This document shows, in pieces, positions 25,051 to 31,590 of a stretch of 31,590 nt of DNA. Location of the stretch: positions 1-31,590 of the forward strand of contig CAUHML010000035.1 of NCBI GenBank assembly GCA_959606905.1, read 5' to 3'. Below the pieces are notes generated by a model that ran no database searches, was not told the origin of the DNA, and saw only the letters and a list, made by a program, of their open reading frames with translations. This stretch comes from an uncultured Bacteroides sp. Its GTDB lineage: Bacteria; Bacteroidota; Bacteroidia; Bacteroidales; Bacteroidaceae. Position 1 is the first letter of the stretch. Every line of letters begins with the position of its first letter. A program made the translations under genes and the position numbers.

Positions 25051-25845
25051 TTAGAACGCATATCCGAAACCAATATTCAAATAGATCGGATACATTGCAA
25101 ATGTTATAGTATCGAAGTCTTTCTTGAATATATCGTTCAGTCCCCATGTTAGGTCTGCATATACATTAAGGTGTTTGAAAGCCTTCCACTCGCCACCTAA
25201 TTGAGCACCCCATTGGAATTTGCGTAGATTATCAGAGAAATCATAAGTTGCAATACTTCCACCACTAAAGTCGACACGCTGACCAGTTTCATCAGGGGTA
25301 CGTAAATGTCCTTCATATACATGTCCTGAAAAACTTCCTTCAGTCATATAAGAGAAATACGGACCAAGTGATACTTTCCAACGATCGCTTATCTTATAGT
25401 TAGCTAACAAAGGAATAGTAATATATGAGTTTTTCACTTTTGTTTTCACACCACCTGTCCAAAGTCCTTGTAGCTCTCCTCCGTTAGTGTTGATAATCTT
25501 CATACCATAGTTCTTTACGGTAGCTTCGGTTGTCATAGTTTTGTTTTCGAGGCGTATACCTGCGGTCATTCCCCATTTTTTGTCATTACCGAACCATTTC
25601 GTGGTATTTCCTTCGATAGAGATAGCAACATTTGGAGCATAGCTATCAATATTACGTATTTCTTTGGGCAAAGGCAGGGGCGAGGTACCTCCAATGCTGA
25701 ATCCTGCTTTGATACTATATTCCCAACCATGCAAATAAGAATAGATCAGCGCTTTATTGCGTTCATTCTGACTATATGCAGTTTGTGTAAAAAGTATTGC
25801 TAAGAATGCGATTCCAACTACTTTATTATATATTATTTTCTTCAT
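25051..25845 (-). CDS. Outer-membrane beta-barrel protein
   Basis: 264 residues with a signal peptide cut near AYSQ (residue 26). The rest is alternating beta strands (YSIKAGFSIGG, WGMTAGIRLENK, YITIPLLANYKI, WKVSLGPYFSYM, FQWGAQLGGEWKAF, PIYLNIGFGYAF) ending in an aromatic Phe, the usual BAM signal. It resembles the PorT/OMP_b-brl_2 class of about eight strands. The extended loop near residues 165-200 could be extracellular. It lies 23 bases downstream of the second PCMD lipoprotein gene on the same strand, so the pair is an operon and may form a surface complex. Confidence 0.9.
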   Translation of the reverse strand: MKKIIYNKVVGIAFLAILFTQTAYSQNERNKALIYSYLHGWEYSIKAGFSIGGTSPLPLPKEIRNIDSYAPNVAISIEGNTTKWFGNDKKWGMTAGIRLENKTMTTEATVKNYGMKIINTNGGELQGLWTGGVKTKVKNSYITIPLLANYKISDRWKVSLGPYFSYMTEGSFSGHVYEGHLRTPDETGQRVDFSGGSIATYDFSDNLRKFQWGAQLGGEWKAFKHLNVYADLTWGLNDIFKKDFDTITFAMYPIYLNIGFGYAF

Positions 25846-25868
25846 TGTCTTGTTAATTGATTGGTTTA

Positions 25869-27017
25869 TTATTGATTCGCAGGATATTCATTCGGATTGG
25901 AAGTATGAGCGATCCTTACTTTGTCAATATAGAGTGTACTTCCTACAGCTCCCTCGAACTTCGCACCGTCCACACTGGATGAGAATACAATAGCAAGTTT
26001 ATAGATACCTTTTCCCAACTTGTCTGGATCAATAGATTTACCATTCTGTGGTTCGAATTTGAAATTGAACTGTTTCCAAATGTCAGTTTCAGGAAGTTCT
26101 TTAATATTTCGTGCCAGAGCTACAATATTGGGTGAATTGAGTGAGGTCGAACCATCGAGAAATTGTACATTGTCATCCGTTTCATATAATACTCCGTAGA
26201 TATCACATTCATCTTTTCTTCCCTCTACAGGTTTTCCTTTTGATGAGAAAGTAGGACCAGCCTTGTATTTATACCAGCCTTCCAGTCTGAGCGGATAGTA
26301 AAAGAAGGGAAATCCGAAATGGGTAGCTTTCATAGCATTGCCACTTAAGGCTTGTCCTACTTCGAATGAACCGATGAAAAGATTACCGGCTGCAATATAC
26401 ATCTTTACCATGCTTCCGAAACTACCGGTATCTTTTGTTTCCAATTTCACGCATTTACCACCATCAACTCCTCCGTTAACTTGCACTGTCGGATAACCAT
26501 CCGGTGCTTTTGCCATTTTTGTCAATTCGAATCCCGGATTTCCACTAGCCAATTCCAATCGACGGATTATGGTACCTGAGGAAGGATTGTCTTCGGTAAA
26601 CTTGTGATAAGGGTTGTCTGAACTCAGTGTCTCAAAATCGTATGTAAAAGGCATTTCCGTTTGCCAAAGTCTGATTGTATAGGTTGCCGAAAAAGCACCA
26701 TCTTCTGATGTAACCTTAAATAATCTCGGATTCTCGTCTTTAAAGTTGTAGGTGTTAATTCCGTCTTCAGTAAATCGTTGAACAGGGACTATAGAAGCTC
26801 CGGCAGGAAGGTTGAAGTTAATGTTTATTTTAGACGGATCGGCAGCTCTTGATGCATATAGTTGTACGGTGAACTCATTAGGATCGATTAAACATTGCTG
26901 AATATCGCTTCCACTACATCCGTCTATAGCTGCTTCTACATTTAAGGCTTCATTCTGAATGCACGAAGTCACTGCCAGACATAACATTATTCCAGCTATT
27001 ACACTTTTTATTTTCAT
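25869..27017 (-). CDS. PCMD-domain lipoprotein
   Basis: 382 residues. Lipoprotein signal LAVTSC (Cys19). Residues about 25-120 form an Ig-like region (FTVQLYASRAADPSKININ, AFSATYTIRLW). Residues about 125-382 are a PCMD domain with YDFETLSSDNPYHKF, LEGWYKYKAGP, KLAIVFSSSVDGAKFEGAVG and LYIDKVRIA, clearly homologous to the PCMD part of the lipoprotein at 23376. No acidic export signal follows the Cys (IQNEALN), unlike its relative. It is the first gene of an operon with the beta-barrel protein. It carries several Cys in the N-terminal part (DGCSGSDIQQCL), perhaps a disulfide. Substrate unknown. Confidence 0.9.
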   Translation of the reverse strand: MKIKSVIAGIMLCLAVTSCIQNEALNVEAAIDGCSGSDIQQCLIDPNEFTVQLYASRAADPSKININFNLPAGASIVPVQRFTEDGINTYNFKDENPRLFKVTSEDGAFSATYTIRLWQTEMPFTYDFETLSSDNPYHKFTEDNPSSGTIIRRLELASGNPGFELTKMAKAPDGYPTVQVNGGVDGGKCVKLETKDTGSFGSMVKMYIAAGNLFIGSFEVGQALSGNAMKATHFGFPFFYYPLRLEGWYKYKAGPTFSSKGKPVEGRKDECDIYGVLYETDDNVQFLDGSTSLNSPNIVALARNIKELPETDIWKQFNFKFEPQNGKSIDPDKLGKGIYKLAIVFSSSVDGAKFEGAVGSTLYIDKVRIAHTSNPNEYPANQ

Positions 27018-27051
27018 TAGTCTAATTTTTAGTTGAAAAATAATTTGGGTG

Positions 27052-27059
27052 CAAAGGTA
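27052..27059 (-). promoter_or_regulatory. -7 box of the PCMD/beta-barrel operon
   Basis: Minus strand TACCTTTG, exact consensus, about 35 bases before the ATG at 27017. Only a poor TTGG match lies upstream at 18 bases. The repeat region starts about 180 bases further upstream. Confidence 0.5.
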
Positions 27060-27235
27060 ATTAAAAAGTGTTGATTTCCAATTTATATAGAATGTTAAAA
27101 AGGAAATCTAGACAGGTATTTTTCCTTATTTCTTTGTCTGTGCTAATATGCTTGTTTTAAACGAATCATATTGCAGTCAAAGGTCATTTTTATGATCGTA
27201 TTTGCAAATCCTTTCATCATGAAGTTTTAAAACTG

Positions 27236-27486
27236 GTTCTTCTTCAAATTTGGTGGTAAACTTAATTAGGAAAATAATAATTTGATAATCGATAGTATTC
27301 TCCATTCTCCTCCTTCGGGAAGGAGGAGTCCCCGTAGGGGGAGGTGGTAGGTGAATGCGTAAGTCTGTTATTATCAGCATTGTGTATCCACCTACCACCC
27401 CGGCTTTCAGCCACCCCTCCTTCCCCGAAGGAGGGGAATGGAGATACCACCGACTGGTTAAATTACCACCAAATTTGAAGAAGAAC
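27236..27486. repeat. 251-bp imperfect palindrome with 24-bp perfect ends (MITE-like)
   Basis: The ends are perfect inverted repeats (27236-27259 and 27463-27486; core TTCAAATTTGGTGGTAA). Inside lies a second, diverged inverted pair rich in CTCC: CCTCCTTCGGGAAGGAGG near 27308 and CTCCTTCCCCGAAGGAGG near 27417, each itself a hairpin, joined by GGTGGTAGGTG / CACCTACCACC. The middle (about 27355-27390) is unpaired. TTTAAAA occurs just outside both ends and might be a target duplication. No transposase is present. It is likely a non-autonomous or REP-type element. Confidence 0.6.
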
Positions 27487-27497
27487 TTTAAAAATGA

Positions 27498-27973
27498 ATA
27501 ATCATCTTACACCTTACACTTTTGTTGTTTAATCGTTTGATATAAAACAGATTAAATGAGTGTAAGATAAGGTTGCAGATAGTGTAAGATAAAGGTGTCT
27601 TACACTTAATAGGAGTCGTAGTAAATCAATAGAGAACACATAATGTGCGGACCTTCACGAAATGGCTTGTTCATATAGGTAAATAATATATTTCCCACAG
27701 TGAAATAAAGTGTTTCCACTAACTAAACATTTAGTTTCTTACCTTGAAATACTTTGTTTCCTTATATTGAACACTTTGTTTCAAGCTCTTGAACATTCTG
27801 TTTTAAGCTCTTGAAACAAAATAAAGCTACCGTCAAAAATAATCAGGAAAGTAATCTCCGAAGAAGTGTAAGATAAAGGTATCTTACACTATCTGTAACC
27901 TTATCTTGCACTCGTTTAATCGGTTTTGTATCAAACGATTAAACAACAAAAGTGTAAGGTGTAAGATAATTAT
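27498..27973. repeat. Inverted repeat with two 110-bp arms around 256 bp
   Basis: Left arm 27498-27607 and right arm 27864-27973 are reverse complements with about 11 differences by eye, five of them in one 6-base loop. Within each arm AGTGTAAGATAAGG-type words recur, and each inner end forms its own hairpin (GTGTAAGA / TCTTACAC). The centre (27608-27863) is AT-rich and holds a tandem repeat but no exact TAnnTTTG box. No recombinase gene is nearby. Confidence 0.75.
27744..27829 (+). repeat. Degenerate tandem repeat, about four units of 22 bases
   Basis: Units begin at 27744, 27767, 27789 and 27811, each starting TTGAA and mostly containing CTTTGTTTCAAGCTC or a variant. The last unit is shortened and reads TTGAAACAAAATAAAGCT. 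Adjacent TTTGTTTCAAG and CTTGAAACAAA words can pair as hairpins. Confidence 0.6.
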
Positions 27974-28070
27974 GCACATTTAATTTTATAGAAGAATCGT
28001 ATGATTTAATTCATAACTCATACAGATATGAATATTCAACAGGTCGAATTTGTATAAAAGAAAAGCATGT

Positions 28071-28092
28071 TACTGACATCCAGGTGTCAGTA
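28071..28092. repeat. 22-base hairpin/palindrome
   Basis: TACTGACA and TGTCAGTA (perfect 8-bp arms) around TCCAGG. It lies 18 bases beyond the gdhA terminator. It could be a second transcript-end hairpin or a protein site; there is no T tract. Confidence 0.45.
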
Positions 28093-28109
28093 TACATTTA
28101 CATTACATA

Positions 28110-28152
28110 AAAAAAACTCCCGCTTTTCCCTTAGGAAAGCGGGAGTTTTTAA
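28110..28152 (-). terminator. Terminator of gdhA
   Basis: Stem AAAAACTCCCGCTTT with AAAGCGGGAGTTTTT plus GG/CC pairs across a TTA loop, T/A runs on both sides, 34 bases beyond the stop at 28186. Confidence 0.92.
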
Positions 28153-28185
28153 TAAACTATAGCTTACTTATATCTTATGGGCTGA

Positions 28186-29520
28186 TTATACGATACCTTG
28201 TGCCATCATTGCTTTTGCAACCTTCATAAATCCGGCTACGTTAGCACCTTTCACATAGTTTACATATCCGTCGGCTTCAGTACCATACTGAACGCAAGCT
28301 TCGTGGATATTCTTCATAATGCTTTTCAGTTTCTCGTCAACTTCTTCTGCACTCCAACTCAGTTTGATAGAGTTCTGAGTCATTTCAAGACCTGATACAG
28401 ATACACCACCAGCATTAGCCGCTTTACCCGGAGCATAAAGAATCTTAGCATCCTGAAATACTTTGATTGCTTCCGGAGTAGAAGGCATGTTAGCACCTTC
28501 GGAAACTGCAATTACACCGTTGGCAACCAATGTCTTGGCATCGTCGCCGTTAAGTTCGTTCTGAGTGGCAGAAGGCAGGGCGATATCTGCTTTTTCGCCC
28601 CAAGGACGAGCTCCTTCTACATATTTGCAACCATATTTCTCTGCATATTCGCGGATACGACCACGGTAGAGGTTTTTCAGTTCCATGATATAATCCAGCT
28701 TTTCGCGGTCGATACCATCCGGATCATAGATGTAACCGTCAGAGTCGGACATGGTCAGCACTTTGCCACCCAGTTCAAGAACTTTTTCTGCTGTGTATTG
28801 AGCAACGTTACCAGAACCGGAAATCAGGCAAGTCTTGCCTTTCAAGTCAGTACCCTTAGTTTTCAGCATTTCCATTAAGAAATAGATGTTACCGTAACCG
28901 GTAGCTTCCGGGCGAATCAATGAACCACCAAATTCGCGTCCTTTACCGGTAAATGTTCCGGTGAATTCATGAGTCAGTTTCTTGTACATACCAAACATGA
29001 AACCTACTTCACGACCACCAACACCGATGTCACCGGCAGGAACGTCAGTCTCAGGACCCACGTGACGCCATAATTCAAGCATGAAAGCCTGTACGAAACG
29101 CATTACTTCCATATTTGACTTACCGCGCGGAGAGAAGTCGGAACCACCTTTACCGCCACCCATAGGCAGGGTAGTCAGTGAGTTTTTGAATGTTTGTTCA
29201 AAGGCAAGGAACTTCAAGATAGAAAGGTTTACAGATGCATGGAAACGGATACCGCCTTTGTACGGGCCAATCGCGTTGTTATGCTGAACACGGTAACCCA
29301 TGTTGGTCTGAATATTACCTTTATCATCCATCCAAGTCACGCGGAACTGATATACTCTATCAGGAATACACAAACGTTCGATCAAGTTTACTTTATCAAA
29401 CTCCGGGTGTTTGTTGTATTCTTCTTCAATAGTAGAAAGTACTTCTTCTACTGCTTGATGATACTCCGGTTCATTGGGAAATCTTCTTTTCAGATCGTCT
29501 AATACCTTTGCTGCATTCAT
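28186..29520 (-). CDS. gdhA: NADP-type glutamate dehydrogenase, canonical copy
   Basis: 444 residues, assimilating ammonia into glutamate in the cytoplasm. Catalytic Lys124 (GGGKGGSDFSP) and Asp164 (DVPAGDIGVGGRE) match the family. The nucleotide loop is GSGNVA (235-240) and the following strand ends in SDSDG (258-262), like the E. coli NADP enzyme; EGANMPST (341-348) is also canonical. It is therefore the more likely NADPH enzyme of the two copies in this window. It starts with an ATG about 60 bases downstream of a full two-box promoter and ends in its own terminator, so it is monocistronic. Strong promoter match fits the high expression expected of the main ammonia-assimilating enzyme in Bacteroides. 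Confidence 0.95.
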   Translation of the reverse strand: MNAAKVLDDLKRRFPNEPEYHQAVEEVLSTIEEEYNKHPEFDKVNLIERLCIPDRVYQFRVTWMDDKGNIQTNMGYRVQHNNAIGPYKGGIRFHASVNLSILKFLAFEQTFKNSLTTLPMGGGKGGSDFSPRGKSNMEVMRFVQAFMLELWRHVGPETDVPAGDIGVGGREVGFMFGMYKKLTHEFTGTFTGKGREFGGSLIRPEATGYGNIYFLMEMLKTKGTDLKGKTCLISGSGNVAQYTAEKVLELGGKVLTMSDSDGYIYDPDGIDREKLDYIMELKNLYRGRIREYAEKYGCKYVEGARPWGEKADIALPSATQNELNGDDAKTLVANGVIAVSEGANMPSTPEAIKVFQDAKILYAPGKAANAGGVSVSGLEMTQNSIKLSWSAEEVDEKLKSIMKNIHEACVQYGTEADGYVNYVKGANVAGFMKVAKAMMAQGIV

Positions 29521-29580
29521 AATCTTTTTTTCTTTTATTGGTTGTTTAAAATTCGATTATCTATTTCTCTTATGCGGTTG

Positions 29581-29611
29581 CAAAAGTAAAGATAAAAATT
29601 GAACTAGCAAA
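29581..29611 (-). promoter_or_regulatory. Two-box promoter of gdhA
   Basis: Minus strand TTTG (29608-29611), 19-base spacer, TACTTTTG (29581-29588): both boxes exact. One of two promoters in the window with a complete match, the other being that of the small RNA. Confidence 0.65.
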
Positions 29612-29626
29612 CATTTTATAAAGAAA

Positions 29627-29664
29627 AATGCGATAAAACATCAAATTTGATATTTTATCGCATT
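29627..29664 (-). terminator. Terminator after the malic enzyme / small membrane protein genes
   Basis: A 38-base dyad: AATGCGATAAAA with TTTTATCGCATT, and an inner ATCAAATTTGAT palindrome. On the minus strand it is followed by TTTCTTTAT. It lies 21 bases beyond the small ORF's stop and just upstream of the gdhA promoter. Confidence 0.85.
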
Positions 29665-29684
29665 AAAAGCAGAAAAAAAGATAT

Positions 29685-29861
29685 TTATTTATTCTTTTTC
29701 ATCGACTTATAGACAGGAATAAAGACTAATGCTGCCGAAATGACAAGCATTACTACTGTCATTCCGTCAATTCGTTCGGCTTTTGTAAGAACCAAATAGC
29801 AAAGAGCCAGCCAAAGTAGACTGATACAAACTATTTGTGATTTTGATAACGGCCTTCTCAT
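29685..29861 (-). CDS. 58-residue two-helix membrane protein coupled to malic enzyme
   Basis: A small ORF whose ATG overlaps the malic enzyme stop codon (ATGA), followed within 21 bases by the operon terminator. It has a basic N-terminus (MRRPLSKSQ), a hydrophobic helix at about 10-26 (IVCISLLWLALCYLVL), a short polar turn (TKAERIDG), a second helix at about 34-50 (MTVVMLVISAALVFIPV) and a basic tail (YKSMKKNK). The basic residues at both ends predict both termini in the cytoplasm. No family is recognised. Position and overlap favour real translation; it could be a membrane tether or partner of malic enzyme, or an unrelated passenger. Confidence 0.7.
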   Translation of the reverse strand: MRRPLSKSQIVCISLLWLALCYLVLTKAERIDGMTVVMLVISAALVFIPVYKSMKKNK

Positions 29862-31590
29862 TTGCTTTCCTTTTTCTTCTTGTCTACGATAGCATCAATC
29901 ACGGCTACGGCGGTGATATTGACGATGTCGCGAACAGAGCTTTCGAAGTCGGTGAAATGGATAGGCTTGTTCAATCCCATTTGGATAGGCCCGATAAATT
30001 CTGTGTCAGGGTCCATTGCTTGCAGCAATTTGTATCCGGCATTTGCAGAACTCAAGTTCGGGAAAATCAGTGTGTTCACATCTTTACCTTTCAGGCGGGT
30101 GAACGGATACTTGGCGTCGCGCAACTCACGGTTCATGGCAAAGTTGACCTGCATTTCACCGTCGATAGCCAGTTCGGGATATTCTTCCTGCATATATGAC
30201 ACCGCTTCGTGCACTTTGACAGGGCTACCTGCGGTGTCGGCGCCGAAGTTGGAGTATGACAACATCGAAATGACCGGTGTATGATTGAAGAAGCGGACTG
30301 TTTTGTCAGACAGTTTGGCGATATCAATCAATGTGCTTGTATCCGGGTGGCGGTTAATCAATGTATCTGCCAGGAAGTAAGTGCCTTTCTTGGAGTTCAG
30401 GATATGCATGGTTCCGAAATGTTTGAATCCCGGTTGGATGCCGATTACTTCTTTGGCAACTTTGATTGTGTTGCTATATCTCGTATAAAGTCCCGTGATA
30501 AACGCGTCGGCATCTCCGGTTTCAACCATCATCATACCGAAATAGTTGCGTTCGAACATCTTGTCGTTGGCTTCTTCGTAAGTAAAGCCTTCGCGTGAAC
30601 GTTTCTCTGCCAGAATGCGTGCATAACGTTCGCGGCGTTCCGATTCGTCCGGGTGGCGGAGGTTGACGATTTCGATACCTTCGAGGCTGAGGTCGAGTTC
30701 TTCCGCCAGTTTGCCGATTGCTTCGTCGTTTCCTAATAAGATAGGATGGCAGATACCTTCGGCTTTCGCTTCAACGGCGGCTTTCAGCATATTCGGGTGA
30801 ATGCCTTCGGCAAACACTACACGTTGCGGGTGGCGGCGGGCGGTGTCATACAGTTGGCGGGTCAGTTTGGATTCATATCCCATAAGTTCGCGCAAGTGTA
30901 CGCAATAAGCATCCCAATCCTTGATATCGGTACGTGCCACTCCGCTTTCCATAGCAGCTCTTGCCACGGCACAGGAAACTTCGGTGATGAGGCGTGGGTC
31001 TACCGGTTTCGGGATGAAATATTCCGGCCCGAAAGAAAGATTGTTCACGTGGTATGCTGCATTCACGACGTCGGGTACAGGCTGTTTTGCCAGATTGGCA
31101 ATAGCGTGTACGGCGGCGATTTTCATTTCTTCGTTGATCGCCTTGGCATGCGTATCCAGAGCACCGCGGAAGATGTACGGGAAACCGATTACATTGTTAA
31201 TCTGGTTCGGATAGTCGGAACGTCCGGTTGCCATTAATACGTCAGGGCGTGCTGCCATAGCGTCTTCGTAAGAGATTTCCGGTGTCGGGTTTGCCAGTGC
31301 AAATACGATAGGCATTGGAGCCATGCTGCGCACCATGTCCTGACTCAGCACATTTCCTTTTGACAGTCCGAGGAATACATCTGCACCTTTGATTGCTTCT
31401 TCCAATGTATGGATATCCGTGCGGTCGGTTGCAAAATATCTTTTCTGTTCATTCAGATCGGTACGCGCCTTGCTGATTACGCCTTTACTGTCCAGCATGA
31501 CGATGTTTTCGAGACGTGCGCCCAGTGATACATATAATTTAGTACAAGATACGGCAGAGGCACCTGCACCGTTCACGACGATTTTTACAT
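29858..31590 (-). CDS. maeB: NADP-dependent malic enzyme with C-terminal phosphotransacetylase-like domain (5' end outside the window)
   Basis: 577 residues are visible; the frame continues beyond 31590, and a family length near 760 implies about 185 N-terminal residues (the malic N-domain) are missing. The visible part begins in the NAD(P)-binding domain (VVNGAGASAVSC), with GLSKGNVL, FALANPTPEISYEDA and MATGRSDYPNQINNVIGFPYIFRGALD typical of malic enzyme. From about residue 250 a phosphate acetyltransferase-like domain follows (RVVFAEGIHPNMLKAAVEA, MMMVETGDADAFITGL, NFGADTAGSPVKVHEAV); in MaeB proteins it is regulatory, binding acetyl-CoA, not catalytic. The enzyme converts malate to pyruvate and CO2 with NADPH formation. 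A 58-residue ORF overlaps its stop. Confidence 0.95.
   Translation of the reverse strand, partial: VKIVVNGAGASAVSCTKLYVSLGARLENIVMLDSKGVISKARTDLNEQKRYFATDRTDIHTLEEAIKGADVFLGLSKGNVLSQDMVRSMAPMPIVFALANPTPEISYEDAMAARPDVLMATGRSDYPNQINNVIGFPYIFRGALDTHAKAINEEMKIAAVHAIANLAKQPVPDVVNAAYHVNNLSFGPEYFIPKPVDPRLITEVSCAVARAAMESGVARTDIKDWDAYCVHLRELMGYESKLTRQLYDTARRHPQRVVFAEGIHPNMLKAAVEAKAEGICHPILLGNDEAIGKLAEELDLSLEGIEIVNLRHPDESERRERYARILAEKRSREGFTYEEANDKMFERNYFGMMMVETGDADAFITGLYTRYSNTIKVAKEVIGIQPGFKHFGTMHILNSKKGTYFLADTLINRHPDTSTLIDIAKLSDKTVRFFNHTPVISMLSYSNFGADTAGSPVKVHEAVSYMQEEYPELAIDGEMQVNFAMNRELRDAKYPFTRLKGKDVNTLIFPNLSSANAGYKLLQAMDPDTEFIGPIQMGLNKPIHFTDFESSVRDIVNITAVAVIDAIVDKKKKESK

Larger units (their letters stand above)
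27060..28109. other. Gene-free repeat region upstream of the PCMD operon
   Basis: About 1 kb with no credible ORF. From left to right it holds about 175 plain AT-rich bases, a 251-bp palindromic element (27236-27486), 11 bases further on a 476-bp structure with 110-bp inverted arms (27498-27973) and a 22-base tandem repeat in its centre, then a 22-base palindrome (28071-28092) before the gdhA terminator. Both flanking genes read leftward, so this is downstream of gdhA and upstream of the PCMD operon. Confidence 0.7.

Noticed and set aside
27177..27450. Two overlapping minus-strand ORFs of 62-73 residues
   Set aside because: They read through the palindromic element; the Pro/Gly/Arg-rich sequence comes from the CTCC-rich hairpins.
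27608..27863. Invertible promoter in the repeat core
   Set aside because: No exact TAnnTTTG box on either strand in the core and no recombinase nearby; inversion is kept as a testable idea only.
27498..27973. CRISPR array
   Set aside because: The repeats are two inverted arms with internal degenerate words, not regularly spaced direct repeats with unique spacers, and no cas genes are present.

Overview
The window looks like chromosomal DNA of a gut Bacteroides close to the B. thetaiotaomicron group. Reasons: promoter boxes of the Bacteroides type (TAnnTTTG, sometimes with TTTG about 19 bases upstream), weak or absent Shine-Dalgarno sites, lipoproteins with a Cys-Ser-Asp-rich export signal, serine-type sulfatases, PCMD-domain lipoproteins, and the gene families present. 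The species cannot be fixed from the sequence alone.

Layout. 1-0.9 kb: a small gene broken by a one-base slip in an A6 tract, then a short transcription unit (promoter, about 70 nt, terminator) that looks like a small RNA. 0.9-6.6 kb, minus strand: a PAQR/hemolysin III membrane protein, two tandem DUF3857/transglutaminase-like exported proteins (one with the Cys-His-Asp triad, one without) and meso-diaminopimelate dehydrogenase. 6.8-10.2 kb, plus strand: ruvA, a DUF3843-like protein, an unrecorded 45-residue Lys-rich protein and a GH20 beta-hexosaminidase. 10.3-12.7 kb: a lipoprotein divergent from the CCA-adding enzyme, sharing a compact multi-box promoter region. 12.8-17.3 kb, minus strand: two serine-type sulfatases and an M24 aminopeptidase. 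17.6-22.2 kb: a glutamate dehydrogenase with altered cofactor motifs, divergent from a 989-residue protein that fuses two receiver domains to a PEP-synthase-type ATP-binding domain. 22.3-27.0 kb: an AraC regulator, two PCMD surface lipoproteins and an outer-membrane beta-barrel. 27.0-28.2 kb: a gene-free stretch made of two large inverted-repeat structures and a tandem repeat. 28.2-31.6 kb, minus strand: a canonical glutamate dehydrogenase, a 58-residue two-helix membrane protein, and malic enzyme (cut by the window edge).

Together, the two glutamate dehydrogenases, malic enzyme and the PEP-synthase-like fusion suggest a carbon/nitrogen node around pyruvate and 2-oxoglutarate. The hexosaminidase and sulfatases fit use of host glycans, though no SusC/SusD pair lies here. 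The best candidates for something undescribed are the receiver-receiver-PPDK fusion, the AraC/PCMD/beta-barrel locus with its upstream inverted repeats, the two small proteins, and the short RNA unit. No tRNA, rRNA, CRISPR array or transposase was seen.
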